Part shown: in pieces, positions 1 through 12,299 of the stretch
Position numbering within the stretch: the first letter of the stretch is position 1
Layout of the letters: the number at the start of each line of letters is the position of its first letter
From: Nymphalis io
Lineage: Eukaryota; Arthropoda; Insecta; Lepidoptera; Nymphalidae
Length of the DNA stretch: 64,000 bases
Direction of reading: 5' to 3'
Assembly (NCBI RefSeq): GCF_905147045.1
Contig: NC_065901.1
Location: 5,518,001 to 5,582,000 of the forward strand
Made by a program: the position numbers and the translations under genes
Notes under the pieces: generated by a model
Databases searched by the model: none
What the model was told of the DNA's origin: nothing
The model's input: only the letters and a program-made list of their open reading frames with translations

Positions 1-25
1 GGTGGCTGTTTCGATACTACTGACC

Positions 26-313
26 TTTTTTTTTATAGAATAGGAAGGTGGACGAGCATATGGGCCACCTGATGGTAAGTGGTCACCAAACGCCCTTAGA
101 TTGGCATTGTAAGAAATGTCAACCATCGCTTATAGCCAATGCGCCACCAACCTTGGGAACTAAGATTTTATGTCCTTTGTGTCTGTAATTACACTGGCTC
201 ACTCACCCTTCAAACCGGAACACAACAATATCAAGTATTGCTGTTTTGCTGTAGAATATCTGATGAGTGGGTGGTACCTACCGAGACGAGCTTGCACAAA
301 GCCCTACCACCAG
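26..313 (-). mobile_element. Poly(A) retroposon family C, full length
   Basis: Strand is given by the tail: a T run at 26-34 is the poly(A) tail of a minus-strand copy. Landmarks are GGCCACCTGATGGTAAGTGG, ACTGGCTCACTCACCC and GGGTGGTACCTACC. No RNA polymerase III boxes are obvious. It is either a SINE or the 3' end of a LINE. Open frames on it are shadows. Confidence 0.8.
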
Positions 314-659
314 TTTTTAATATGTAGCGTTGAATCTATTAGGATTCAGATTAGATATGAAAAGGCGTATTATTATTATAGGCAAATATGTAATGAAAAC
401 ATCTTAAATGAAGTTGTTGATCAGAAGATAAAACGTAATAATATACACGATCTCCTTGGTCACGAGTGACCGAACTATACGGAAATATCTCTTTCTTTTT
501 TTGGCAGATAACGATAACGCGTGGCCTTCAACAATACACGAGGACGTGTAATACGCCAGGACGGCTGTGTCGGAGGAAGCTATGAGTGTGTTGATTGCTG
601 TTTGACACACAATATTATTTGTCTACATTTTGATTATTATTATTGTTACTTTTAGAACT
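314..659. other. Unique sequence, no gene recognised
   Basis: Between a family C repeat and the LTR-like block. The part at 510-600 is richer in GC, but I see no splice-bounded open frame. Confidence 0.4.
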
Positions 660-1040
660 CTTGATTTAATTTTCTTTGATTTGTTACATTTGTCTAGAAC
701 TTAAAAACCAATAAGGTTTTTATCTCTAAAAAAAAGTTATGAATATCGTTATTCACGTAACAACCAATCAGAGCGGAGCACGTGCCTCGAGCGGGGTCGA
801 AGTGTCATCTTAACAGGGAGGTTGACATTTTTAAATATACATTTTGAGAGAAAGCAAATGATCGAGTTGGATCGTTGAAGTGTTCTCGTTGATAAAAGTC
901 AGATCGGTGTCCTGAACCCTCTGCTCGGCGTTGTTACTTGATAAAACTGTTAATTTATTTATTTTAATAAATTAAAACTGTAAAACTGTAAGAGTTGTGT
1001 TGTTTTCGCATATTAACCTAATGACACCTACTAAGCACGT
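660..1040. other. Possible solo LTR or promoter-like block
   Basis: A block richer in GC than its surroundings has a CCAATCAG box (764-771), a TATA-like TTTAAATATA (about 831), and AATAAA (about 965) followed by AAAACTG repeats. This order would fit a retrotransposon LTR, but no clean TG...CA ends or target-site duplication are seen. Confidence 0.25.
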
Positions 1041-1385
1041 AACTACTAATGAAGATATCAACGAGAATGTTGTATGAATGTTGTATATAATATATATATG
1101 TCGGACATACATATATTACATATAGTTAGTACATATAGTGCTGATAGATTCGATAAACAGACACAGTTATGTAAATTTCTCTCTATGTTTTCATTTACTA
1201 CCAAGTGCAAGAAAAAATTAAGTAATTAAAACTATTTATAAATGATCCATGTATTCTATACTGAGTTAATACGGTTTATATACTTAATGTTTTGTCTATA
1301 TATAAAAAGATTGTTTCAAATAAATTATGACAAAATTCACTACAGTCGACTGCTATTTTCGCAAAAAAGACTAACAGGGCCGACA

Positions 1386-1848
1386 TGACAGCACTGCAGG
1401 CTAAATTGAACTTTGCATTCGACATTCAGTATTGACTTACACATTTATAGCAAATAAATACTTATAGACATAGAAGAGGAAATTCAGTCCCGCACTTGTA
1501 ACTTTACGAATGTCAATATAAATATGGCATTTTTTTGTAAAACAGTACAGTAACAGCTTGTTAATGTCCCACTGCTGGGCTAAGGCCTCCTCTCCCTTTT
1601 GATGAGAAGGTTTGGAGCTTATTCCACCACGCTGCTCCAATGCAGGTTGGTAGAATACACATGTGGCAGAATTTCAATGAAACACAGACACATGCAGGTT
1701 TCCTCACGAGGTTTCCCTTCACCGTCAAGCACGAGATGAATTATAAACACAAATTAAGCACTTGAAAATTCAGTAGTGCTTGCCCGGGTTTGAACCCACG
1801 ATAATCGGTTAAAATTCACGCGTACTTACCACTTGGCCATCTCGGCTT
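1386..1848 (-). mobile_element. SINE family A with an extra 155-bp 3' segment
   Basis: A tRNA-derived SINE read on the minus strand: its head, with B box GGGTTCAAACCC, is at the right and its tail at about 1549. Left of the tail comes a further 155 bp (1393-1548) that is not part of other copies. The whole unit recurs at 61.5 kb with few differences. The A box at 1825-1845 is intact. The small open frame on it is a shadow. Confidence 0.85.
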
Positions 1849-2044
1849 ATGTTATTATATATTTATGTAAAAAATCCACTTTATTTTTGATGTTGCATAA
1901 CAACAATCATTGTCAATATAGATTTAAAAAAAAAAACAGAGTTTTACTGACGTCACGATTCTGTGCCAGTTAGTAGATATGAATGATCGACGAGAGCTAG
2001 ATACGATCCACACATTAGTTATCCCACCGCACACATCAATCTTT

Positions 2045-2092
2045 TATAACTGTGTTCCGGTTAAAAGGGTGAGTGAGCCAATGTATTTATAG
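2045..2092 (+). mobile_element. Family C fragment
   Basis: GTGTTCCGGTTAAAAGGGTGAGTGAGCC matches the middle of the family. Confidence 0.5.
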
Positions 2093-2390
2093 GATAACTT
2101 CTTATATCCCATTGTTCGTGTAGTATTGAGGGTGTAAAGAATGGCTTATAGTTGCATAAGCTTTTTCTTAAGTGGAAACTTTTTGAGTAAATTATTTTAG
2201 TCAAACGCTACTACATATTATAGAAACGTTATAAAAATAACCCTAGAAAAAAAATCGAACAAAATATATCACAAGTTTATATGGTATTTCCGATTACCAG
2301 CTAAATGAATTTTAAAAAAAAATAAATAAATAGGTCACTCAATTAAATATACGCGGTGAACATAAAGGTTAATTTTTTTCTATATTTACT

Positions 2391-2673
2391 AGAAAATATC
2401 TTGAAGATTTCTAAATCAATAATATACTATTGAAATAGTTAAGCAAGATTTTATTATTTTATTTTATCTTACTTTTTTCTAAGACAAGATAATCTAATCT
2501 AAATATGTATGTTTGTAATTTATCTATTTTTACTTATTATTAGAAAATATCTTGAAGATTTCTAAATCAATAATATACTATTAAAATAGTTAATCAAGAT
2601 TTTATTATTTTATTTTATCTTACTTTTTTCTAAGATAAGATAATCTAATCTAAAAATGTATGTTTGTAATTTG
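2391..2673. repeat. Tandem duplication, 151-bp unit
   Basis: The stretch from AGAAAATATCTTGAAG at 2391 is repeated from 2542 over about 130 bp with very few differences, giving a period of 151. Confidence 0.9.
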
Positions 2674-3084
2674 CTTTATTACGCTTAACCTAAGCATATT
2701 TTCTGAACTATCATTATAGAAACCACGTGATTCCTATTTAAAAATACTTTGCGTAGGAACTTGATAAAAGTTTTTCGTGCGATAAGTTTGTGAGAATATA
2801 AATAAGCATTAAAATTCGAATCTATAATCGGAACGCTAATAGACGGTTAAAAGCCGGGTATCTGATCTCGGTTATTCTGGTAGCTTTTAGCCTGAAATAT
2901 TTAAAGACTCTATTTCGCTTTTAAAAAAGGTGCACGACATTGTCATACGACATTTTTATTGTTAACGTTTGTAATAATTTTTCATGAACATCCATCCTTC
3001 CTTATTTAAAAAAAAGTGTTATTTATTTATCTTTAGTAGAGGGGTTGGCAAATCGGGCATTGACATTTCCATTACATAAATATT

Positions 3085-3232
3085 AACCATCCAACTATGA
3101 TGTAACGTCTCTTATGCCTTTAGTTACACTGGCTCACTCACCCTCCTAACCGGATCACAACAATACTAAATATTGTTGCGGCAGAATATGTGATGACCTG
3201 CCCAGTTAAAGCCCTATCGCCAAGAAAATTTA
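3085..3232 (-). mobile_element. Family C fragment
   Basis: TTACACTGGCTCACTCACCC and GCAGAATATGTGATGA are in family order; the poly(A) half is missing. Confidence 0.65.
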
Positions 3233-3489
3233 ATCAATCTCGTTAAGAAAAAGGGTAAAAGCTTAGTCAATTTTATAATGATAAAATTAAATGTGTTAAA
3301 GTTGAACAAACACTCTGTGTTGCATTTATAACAAGGATTATAACTAAGTTAATCTTATCTGGATTTAATCGAAACAAATTTCACTTATTTCAGCACCTGT
3401 GGTCTTTTGAGAAACTAGGTTTAATTATAATAAGAAAAAAAAACCAATTGACATAATTACGAATAATTAAATTATAACAGACATGTAAG

Positions 3490-3755
3490 AGCAGAGATGG
3501 CCTAGAATTTAGAACATGTGAATTTTAATCGACGATTGCGGGTTCACGGCCGGTCTTGTACCACTGAATATTAATGTGCTTAATTTGCGTTGATAATTCG
3601 TCTCGTACGGAAATAGAAAATATGCATGCGTCGGTTGAAAATGTACCACATTATATCTAGCAACCCATATTGAAACAGCGTCGTGTAAATTAACTCCGAG
3701 TTATCTCTTCTAAAGGAGAAGAAAATCCGCAATGGGACATTTACAGATTGTTTCT
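3490..3755 (+). mobile_element. SINE family A, full length but decayed
   Basis: AGAGATGGCCTAGAA (A-box region), GCGGGTTCACGG (B box), ACCACTGAATATTAATGTGC, then AACCCATATTGAAACAGCGT and GGGACATTTACAG follow the family order with many changes. Old copy, plus strand. Confidence 0.6.
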
Positions 3756-3929
3756 TTAATTTACTTTAGATGGTATAGATCATATAAAAAATATTGGGAA
3801 AATATTGTCCATGATACATCGTGCGGAAACTAGGGACATTTATTGATATGACATGACGACCAGCGTCAAAACGGAAAAAATATTTTTCATTTTTATAAAC
3901 GAAAGAGCTTTAAAAAGTCGTTTACCTGA

Positions 3930-4200
3930 GTCATTGATTTAGTGGTTAGCTTGTACGACTGATTTTGAGGTCCTGGGTTCGAATCCATCCATCCATCGAA
4001 TTTGTCGGAGTTGAAAGAGTTATTGGTTTTTCCTGTCAATAAATTCTCTGAAGAAGCATGGAGTTGAGAAATTTGTAGTATTACACTGCGGTGTCTATGT
4101 ATGATCTCTCTCCGGTAGTATTGGATTGACGTCCAAACGTGTAATGAAACAAGAAATGAATGTTTCATCTGTATTTGTATACAACTATAGACCACACTAT
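3930..4200 (+). mobile_element. SINE family B, near full length
   Basis: A tRNA-like head (A box GATTTAGTGGTTAG, B box GGGTTCGAATCC) is followed by a body with GTTATTGGTTTTTCCTGTCA, TTCTCTGAAGAAGCATGGAG and CTCTCTCCGGTAGTATTGGA. The body is the family's landmark order; the rest is decayed. The minus-strand open frame here is a shadow. Confidence 0.7.
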
Positions 4201-4204
4201 CAAC

Positions 4205-5430
4205 TTTATAGTTAAGTAATCTATGAAACAGGCTGAATTAGATCAGCAGAGAAAACTCAAGAGAAACTCCACTAACCCTAACGAAATAACCTAAAATATT
4301 CTAACGAAAATAGTGTGACTACGTCGGTAATATACTTTCGTATTTCATGTATATTTTTCCAAATAAAATGAAACAGGTAAAATCCTAATTACTTCTAGTG
4401 ATCTGTCATAAGCTAGGTTGGTCCATTTTAAATTATACTAAAAAACACTTAAGCTCATTAAGAACCAAGTGTGTCTAGACGCTTTCAAAACCAGACGACA
4501 AAATAAAAACTAGTTTAAAACAGAATTACACGAAACAACTAAATTTAGCTAAACAAGATAAAACCTCCAGTAATATTAAAACCTGATATTCCTTTTCTGA
4601 AACGCTATAATTCCAAATTGTATGGTATTAAAGAAATGTAAACTCATTTATATGGTGAAAAACAATTTTCAGCCAATTGAAAACGCGACACGTGTTAAAA
4701 TGTCCCCCATTTAAACGGCAGAAAACGAATTCAATTCCAATTCGAATTCGTAGCAAACACCACAACAAAATACAATGAACTTAACGTGGTTGCATCGAAT
4801 ATTTTCGCGGCAAGAGCTATCGACGCCCGGACGGGAAAGCGTTCGTTTTATTACACAAAAACCCCGCCCATGTGAAACGTTCATCCGCGATAAAACAAAA
4901 AATTACGATTAAGTAATTACTCAACTGAAAATCGACTCTATTACAAATGTAATAAATATTATTTTTGGTTGATCTTCGTTAAGTTAAACTCATCGTAAAC
5001 AGTCTTAACTGTTCAGAAAGAAAATGTAAATAAAAGCAATTGCATTAATAGTCAGGTTTTTCAGTTGGTTTAGCTATAACTTTTTATCGAGACTAATGGC
5101 TTTATATCATTTATGTGTACTTTAATAGTATTCGTTTTTTATTATTTATAGTTACGAGAGATCTTTATTATTTTTACAATCAATATCCCATATATTTATT
5201 AAAGTTTCTAGGAGTTTCTTAGTTATGTAATGTAGATACGCACTTAAAAAGATTTTGGGAACTTTTGATTTTAAGGTAACGCGCGGTTGAATATTTGATG
5301 ACCCCACAATCTTAAGCTTTATCTTTTCGATCCGTTCCAAGCAATTTTCTTTTAAGCACAAAAAACAAATATGATGTATGTTTACGCTGAAAATACATAC
5401 ATATATTATCTTAATTTTCTGTAAAAATAT
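4205..5430. other. AT-rich non-coding, probably intron
   Basis: No coding signal. A GC-richer patch at 4780-4890 stands out and is unexplained. Confidence 0.5.
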
Positions 5431-5436
5431 TTTAGT

Positions 5437-5475
5437 ACGACTAGCTAAACCTTCAACTTCGCTCGCTTTTATATT
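5437..5475 (-). mobile_element. Possible Helitron-like end, decayed
   Basis: ACTAGCTAAACCTTCAACTTCGCTCGC is the reverse of the GC-rich end seen at 22.4 kb. Confidence 0.3.
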
Positions 5476-5582
5476 GGCTCATTAAAGAGTTTTTTTAAAA
5501 ACCTCCTCAAAATCTATTTTATTTCTTAGGACAAAAATATATTAAATATGTTTTCAGTTCCATTAGTCAATCTGCTTAAATT

Positions 5583-5607
5583 TATACCTGTCAAGTTGAC
5601 AGGTATA
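5583..5607. repeat. Inverted repeat, 11-bp arms
   Basis: TATACCTGTCA, then AGT, then the exact reverse complement. Confidence 0.8.
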
Positions 5608-6398
5608 AGCACCGTGTCACCGGTTCCAACACAAATAATAAGACAGCGTAAAGCGTAAAATATTATTCTGTCTTTAATATTTTATTTATTTTTTACTACT
5701 ATTTTAATATTCATTTCTAATAACTATGTACTAAAACAATTCCAATATTTATCGCTTTAAATAAAAAAACTTTTTTTGCACTATTACTCTATTTTTAATT
5801 TATTTATTTTTGTACTGAAACTTTTAAATTACTACATATATGTCGACGTAGCAGAAAATAAGACAGAAGGATTCTCTAAGTAATTACAAGAAAGAAAAAC
5901 CTAACCGAGTATTGGGAATGGAAGAGAAAAACATGCGCCGATCCTAAGTAAATGAGCTAAGAGTAAGCTAATAGTTATGAAGATCATTCTTTGATTTCGA
6001 GATTCTATATAAGTGCTATCGTCCTATTTAGCGATATAGTCACATTCAATTGTTCTAATAATAAAATGACTGTAAGTTTTCATTAGATTCTCTAACGCTG
6101 AGAAAAAAACACGTTTATCATTTAAATACATTATCAATCTACTTGTTAGACTTTATGAATGTGAAATTTAGATATAATCTTTGAGATGTATTTAATATTT
6201 AATAAGACACATTTATTTATTGATAATTAGCTGCTCTCTTTTTTGAACTGATTTTTAATAAGTAATATAATCGAAATAGTAATTTATTCCAACAAGTTGT
6301 GTTTGCTTTTGAAATGAATTTACATAACTATGTACAAGTTTTAATTTTATATTATATGTTATTTTAGGAATTGCTTATGTAAAAATCGCTAACAAACT

Positions 6399-6472
6399 AA
6401 TATATATATGTAAACATATATATATATATGTTTATATATTATATATATTGTTTATTATATATATATATATAC

Positions 6473-6546
<74 letters not shown>

Positions 6547-6580
6547 CAGTGGTATATATATATATATATATATATATAAT
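6399..6580. repeat. Long TA microsatellite
   Basis: Includes about 66 uninterrupted bases of (AT)n at 6478-6543, with interrupted AT runs on both sides. Such tracts are unstable in length and can extrude as cruciforms. Confidence 0.9.
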
Positions 6581-7002
6581 ATGTGTATGAGTTTTTTAAA
6601 GGTTACTAGAAATGTCCATTTTTTAGGAATTACTTATTTTCCTTTTTACATTTCTAATCAAGCGTATAGTTCGTATTAGAAGTGGAACCTACGACTTTCA
6701 CATCGCTAGGCGGTCTATTAAGCAATTGGGCTATAAACTAACTTTATTAAATGTATAGATAAAAATAAACTAAGTTATCTCGTACCCGGAATTAAGCAGT
6801 GAATTAGAATACCGCACATTCAACGCATTTTTTAATATCACCGAAGCATGTTATAAGGTTCAAAGAGAATGTGGTTTTATAAAAATTGCTTAAATGTCTA
6901 TTATGCGCTAAATTATGCTCTATCAATTAATCGTACGAAAGAATAATAACTTTTTTTTTTAATTTATACTTATCTTTAAAAAAAGGGGATGTTCTGTCGA
7001 AG

Positions 7003-7060
7003 ACTTATCTGCAATCTTTTATATAATAAGCAATCTTATCTGCAATCTTTTATATAATAG
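7003..7060. repeat. Short tandem duplication
   Basis: CTTATCTGCAATCTTTTATA occurs twice, about 30 bp apart, with a short linker. Confidence 0.8.
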
Positions 7061-7217
7061 TTTATGTTTCTATCAGATCTATACAGAAGCCAAGAACACA
7101 AAGTGGTATCTGTATACATCTTATTGGCACTTTAGTCAAATATATTATTTATATGAAGAAAAAAGTGTCGCAAATATTATCTAAATCTATAATCTTTGAA
7201 CAAAGAATATTTTTTAG

Positions 7218-7278
7218 GGCAAGGACCACTGAATTTTCATGTGCTTAATTTGTATTAGTATCATTCAATCACAAACCA
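7218..7278 (+). mobile_element. SINE family A fragment
   Basis: GACCACTGAATTTTCATGTGCTTAATTTGT is the part just after the B box; nothing else of the copy remains. Confidence 0.5.
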
Positions 7279-7455
7279 TAACTTTGCCTTTACAGTGGGA
7301 ATAGTTAATATGTAGTGATCGCACATTTCGGTATATGTGTATATAATAATACGTATGCTTTTAAGGAATCACTGTTCTTATTTACCCCTCCAATAAATCT
7401 TTTGTTAGGAGTGGGCAACAATCGTTCAATGGGTTAAGATATAAGCTGCGTTTGT

Positions 7456-7464
7456 CACGGACGG

Positions 7465-7508
<44 letters not shown>

Positions 7509-7545
7509 CCGTCCGTGTATATATATATATATATATATATATATC
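7456..7545. repeat. TA repeat within a 62-bp perfect palindrome
   Basis: CACGGACGGATTA (7456-7468) and its exact reverse complement (7505-7517) close a pure TA core. A second TA run follows at 7518-7544. Confidence 0.9.
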
Positions 7546-9770
7546 TGATTTACTGTTTATATTTTTACCTATTAAAAACCTAAGTACTATTTACTTTATT
7601 AGAGTTAAATTAAAATATAAATAACAATAAAAAAACTTTTTTCAAATTCAATTATTAATAAAACGTTATGTATTTATCGCCTATTATTATAACCGATTTC
7701 TATATCAAATTTCATTAATGAGATACTGAAGTTCAAATCGTTCGAGCATCATTGATATTAAAAATATATTGAAAATTGAGAGGGATCGTTGAAAACAAAG
7801 AAAGGTCTAACATAAAGTGACTTGACAGTATTGAACAAAATGTATCCTCAGTTCATGTAATCTCTAGTGCAGACATTTATTTCCTCGAATGCAATTTTCT
7901 TGTCGGCGATTTTCGAGAACTTGAAACTACGACAGCGCGCACACTACAACCTGAATAAAAAATTCAGGGAAAAAAAACAAAACGATTTTTATTTTTTAAT
8001 TGTAAAATAATATAAATTAAACGTGTCAGTAATAAGATTAAAATAAACTTTTTGCATTTTTTTTTGCTTCAAAACGATTCATTACATTTTTCTCTGTATA
8101 GTATTTATATTCACACGTGAGTGCTAGTGACAAATTCATGGATATGTTGCACATACTGATATATTAAGCCGCGTGGTTAACAACAGAGTACAATAGAGGC
8201 ATCTCATATAGAATAGACGTAGACATCAACCCGCACGTGTTGTAAACGCCGGCTGAGGGAAATGTGTTAAGCACATCTAACAATATCACCAAATTAAGCA
8301 AACTATAAGATAGTTGCTATGGGGTTGTTCGTTATAATAATCTGCCAATAGTTTATTTGTTTTAAATTAAACTACATCGAATGAAAAAAAAATAAGATAA
8401 GGGCAAGCTTTCTTCTTCAAATCTATTAAAACATAATACGATTCAAGGTAATTGATTATAATCATAATTATGTTTTTACATTTTTCATAGATGATTTGAA
8501 ATCAATTGTTATATGATAGACACATAAAATTGTCACATTTTTGCGCAAACAAAAAAAATACTTGAATTACTATTTCACTTATAATTAAGAATAAATGTTA
8601 TATACTGTTTATAATAATTCATAGACATTGTATTAAAACAAAAAATTATTATAAAACAAACAATTTTTTTACATCTAATTGTACAATTTGTTTTAATTTT
8701 AAGCCTACTGTCGTCTTTGAGTGTCAAAATAAAAGCGGATGTACTCGACTATTAACCAAGAATGGGTTGCTTTTATCGCGGTTTATCCAGCAAGGTGAAA
8801 AAACAAAATGTATTTTTCAAGCTTTACCACCAACTGTGCTGTGGATTTACTAAACGATCATTTGAAGTCATAAATTAACGAGTAGGTGTTTGAAATTTCG
8901 CTTACTTCGTATTTTGTTCAATATTTTAAACTTAACAGGTATATGGAAAACTTTATCATATATTCATGAGAAATTGTCGTTGAAAGATTAACTCAGTACA
9001 GTAGTACTAAGAAAACGTATAAATCGCATTGTTTATGTAGCGTGTGGCGTGACAAGGTGACACATGAATAAATAATAAGAATAATAATAAAAGTAACAAA
9101 AGGGCATAATTATAAATACAACACACACATATACATATAAGTTGCACAAACACGCAAACATATGGTAACTTATATAAGCAGGCCTTATTACTATGTAGCC
9201 ATTACTTTCACACGCCCTACTTCTTAATTCTTAAAATAAATTATGTTAACATAAAACATTAACTATTTAATTGCAAATAATATGACGATAATTAAAATCT
9301 GCATATTCCGTATTGAGTAAATAATGCATAAATGTCAAATGTCTATCGCGTCAGCCATTAAGACGTGAACATAACAAAAAAATATTTAAAATTCATTTTT
9401 AACGGACTCAGAAAATCAAATTGGTATAACATTTTAAATATTTATTAACATTACAATAAATATATTTACCAAGTTAAAGTTTCAAAATAGATATTTTTAA
9501 TTTTAACATGTCTATAGATAAGTTGGGTGGTCCAATTCTACACAGTAAGCCAGTACATCGAGGGGCTGATCTAAGTCCTCGACGTCTTGTAATTGCCAGC
9601 ACTATCTCAAACTATATGTGTTCGTATCAAACCGAATTAAAAAAATCTGGCACTTGACCGTTAAAGACAACTCTGATTAGTCATAAAGTTAGCTGTACTT
9701 AACACTATTACAACTCAGAATCAAATAATAAGCAAATAAAAATATTCTTTTTTTCTTTTCTGTTAAGATG
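7546..9770. other. AT-rich non-coding, probably intron
   Basis: No repeat or coding exon recognised. Confidence 0.5.
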
Positions 9771-10213
9771 TTAAAATAATAAATAAATAAATAAATAATA
9801 AATAATGTTATCTTAATTTTATTTTGTATTAATTTGTATATTTTTAGTATTTTTTTTGTAACGTAAGCTTTGCATGAATTTAATGAATTATTTAATTTTA
9901 ATTTGTACCTATATCAATTTCAAACTATTTGTGTTATTAATTTTAATTTTATTAAGTGCATGTTTATTTTTTTATGATCTTTAATTTGTATCAATTTGGA
10001 CTTATTATTTTTTTTTTTTAATCTTTCTACTCATGTTGCTATAATTATGTGTTAATGTATTTTTAAAACAAATATTGTAATTGTTGTGGCTACTTTAAAA
10101 AGCTTCACATGTTAGCTATTTTCACTAAATTGTTTTAAATTTGTCATTAAAACATGTAGTAGCTACTAGTGGTCCTTAAAATAAATAAAATAAAAAAAAA
10201 ATAAAAAATAAAA
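9771..10213. other. A/T-rich block with (AATA)n and a poly(A)-like end
   Basis: Starts with AAT/AAATA repeats (9774-9803) and ends in CTACTAGTGGTCCTTAAAATAAATAAA plus an A-rich run (10180-10212). The final part looks like the 3' end of a retroposed sequence on the plus strand; the family is not identified. Confidence 0.3.
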
Positions 10214-11144
10214 GACGGGTGTTAGTGTGCGAATGCTTTTACGTTACGTAACATTTGACTATTGGGAATCGATGTCGTTGGCGTGCAGTAGTCTCGACGA
10301 TGGTAGCTTCACTAGCGCAAACGAATAATTAATCGGTCAACCGCTACCGTTCCACTTTCCAGAAAATTGGGCTACGTATTTTTTTTTCATTAGACTTTCT
10401 CTCATAATTAAAGATATACTAGTTAACGCGCTAATTTGAAACGAAGTTCGCTTTTAAATCGATATTAAATTTAAATTAATTTATATGTTTCATAAATATT
10501 ATTATTATTAATATACCAACATAACAAAATGTCGCACATATTTTGTTAGTTTACAAGGAGTATACTACAACATTTACAATAAAAACAAAGATAATTTGTG
10601 TCATCGATAAGCATAAAAATTGATAAATATAAGCCATACACGATATAAGTGCTATATATATACATATATATATATCAAACTCTAAAAATAGGTTTGTATT
10701 CGAACGTTTTGTTAAATGTATAATATTACTAGTAAATTATATTGCTCAGGTTTTAATATATATTTTTTAATATTTAAACACATCACGTTTCTTAACGTGA
10801 CACGTTCGTATATAACAAGAATCTATAATCCTGTTTTCTATATTAAGGACAGGGTAACACCTGATTTGAAGCCAAACAAAGTTAAGAATAGTCAATATTG
10901 TTAAGCATATTTTCCAGGCTATGAATAATATTTAATAACAACTACATGTATAGTAATGTAATAAAAATAATTCCAATGGCATTCTTAGCGAATTAGAAGA
11001 AAAACTCGGAACATTACTATAATACTAGTAACCTTCTTAATGTATCCACTGACGAGTCGATTAGGTTATAAGCGTCTAATAGAATTTCCAAATATTCTTC
11101 TCCGCCAAGTATTTATTTACTTAAAATAGTTAGGCAGACTAGTA
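10214..11144. other. Non-coding with one GC-richer patch
   Basis: 10214-10375 is clearly richer in GC than its surroundings but has no open frame with splice sites. The small plus-strand frame at 10716-10904 has no coding character. Confidence 0.4.
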
Positions 11145-11333
11145 AATTTACCACATGGATGGTGGTTCACAGTAATTGACAGTGTAAGTAATATTTACCT
11201 ACAACCTTAGAGAAGCTAAGGTGTAAGGTGTAAGGTCCTTGGTACCTTAATACTAATATTACCTCTGTCGTTAGAGTATGTGATAAAAGCTACCCTACCC
11301 GGATGTGCTCGCACATAGTTCTACCGCCAAGTG
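11145..11333 (-). mobile_element. Family C, much decayed
   Basis: Starts near GATGGTGGTTCAC and ends TAGTTCTACCGCCAAG; only the order of weak matches supports it. Confidence 0.35.
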
Positions 11334-11929
11334 TTCCAGCAACTGGTTTATTTCTGCTTCAAATTACAGAAAAAATAAAATAAAAAATGCATGTAAGAAA
11401 CACAAGCCCGACAACTTGAAAGGTAACGCGTGGGCGAACAGTAATTGTGATGCTTTCAACGGAACTGAAATGGATTTGAGTTAATGTTTTAGTAATTTAC
11501 AAACACATTTACTGTTGCCTCTCGATACGTTTTGTTGAAAATGTATTCATTTATATTTTTTATGAATCTAAATTATGTAGTATGTTTTGTTTAAACTCGC
11601 ATGTTAAATTGTAATTTTTATTACGATTTTAATTTTTATCATGTTTAATTCAATGAACAAATAGGTATGAAAATCAATTATTTTTTAAACATGTTTTACA
11701 TAGATTTAATAGATATAACGAATAAATATTGATTTCACAAAAGCAGGACCAATAAAGAAATATCTTTATTTTTATGAATGTGTTTTAAAGAACTTACAGG
11801 ACTTTAGTTGAATATATTTATTTTTATTTAAATCTATAAATTTATTTTCATTTTTTTTTTATTTTTTCGCACGCTAGTCTGTCTGGTAATGGCTTAGTCA
11901 GCTATCAATTTATAAGCATACGGTATATT

Positions 11930-12120
11930 AATATATTAGTAGCTAGGCGACCGAGCGGAGCTCTATGTAGTCGGCTCTAATAGTTATAAAATATTATTGT
12001 AAAAAATTGGGTTTTTTTAGGAGACACTCCTATATAAATAAATTCAAAAAGCAAAATTATCTAAATCAAACATTAAGCCAAAACTGTTAGAGCTGTTTCC
12101 GAGTTACACCAAATAAATAA
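11930..12120. mobile_element. Unclassified lepidopteran repeat fragment
   Basis: TAGCTAGGCGACCGAGCGGAGC followed 100 bp later by GCCAAAACTGTTAGAGCTGTTTCCGAG recalls widespread non-autonomous elements in Lepidoptera. The ends are not defined. Confidence 0.3.
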
Positions 12121-12299
12121 CAAAATCATAAATAAAAATTGCTAATTCAATGTTATATATAAAAAAATCTTTTTATGTTTTGTATGATAATTATTAGTTA
12201 AAATTATAATGTTACGTATGAGTACTAAATCCACGGATTGATACAGCTAAGACCAATAAAATTCATAAAACTAAAAACAAAATTAATAAGAAAACAAAA

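Noticed and set aside
6672..6735. tRNA-like SINE head on the minus strand
   Set aside because: Only weak box similarity; no body or ends.
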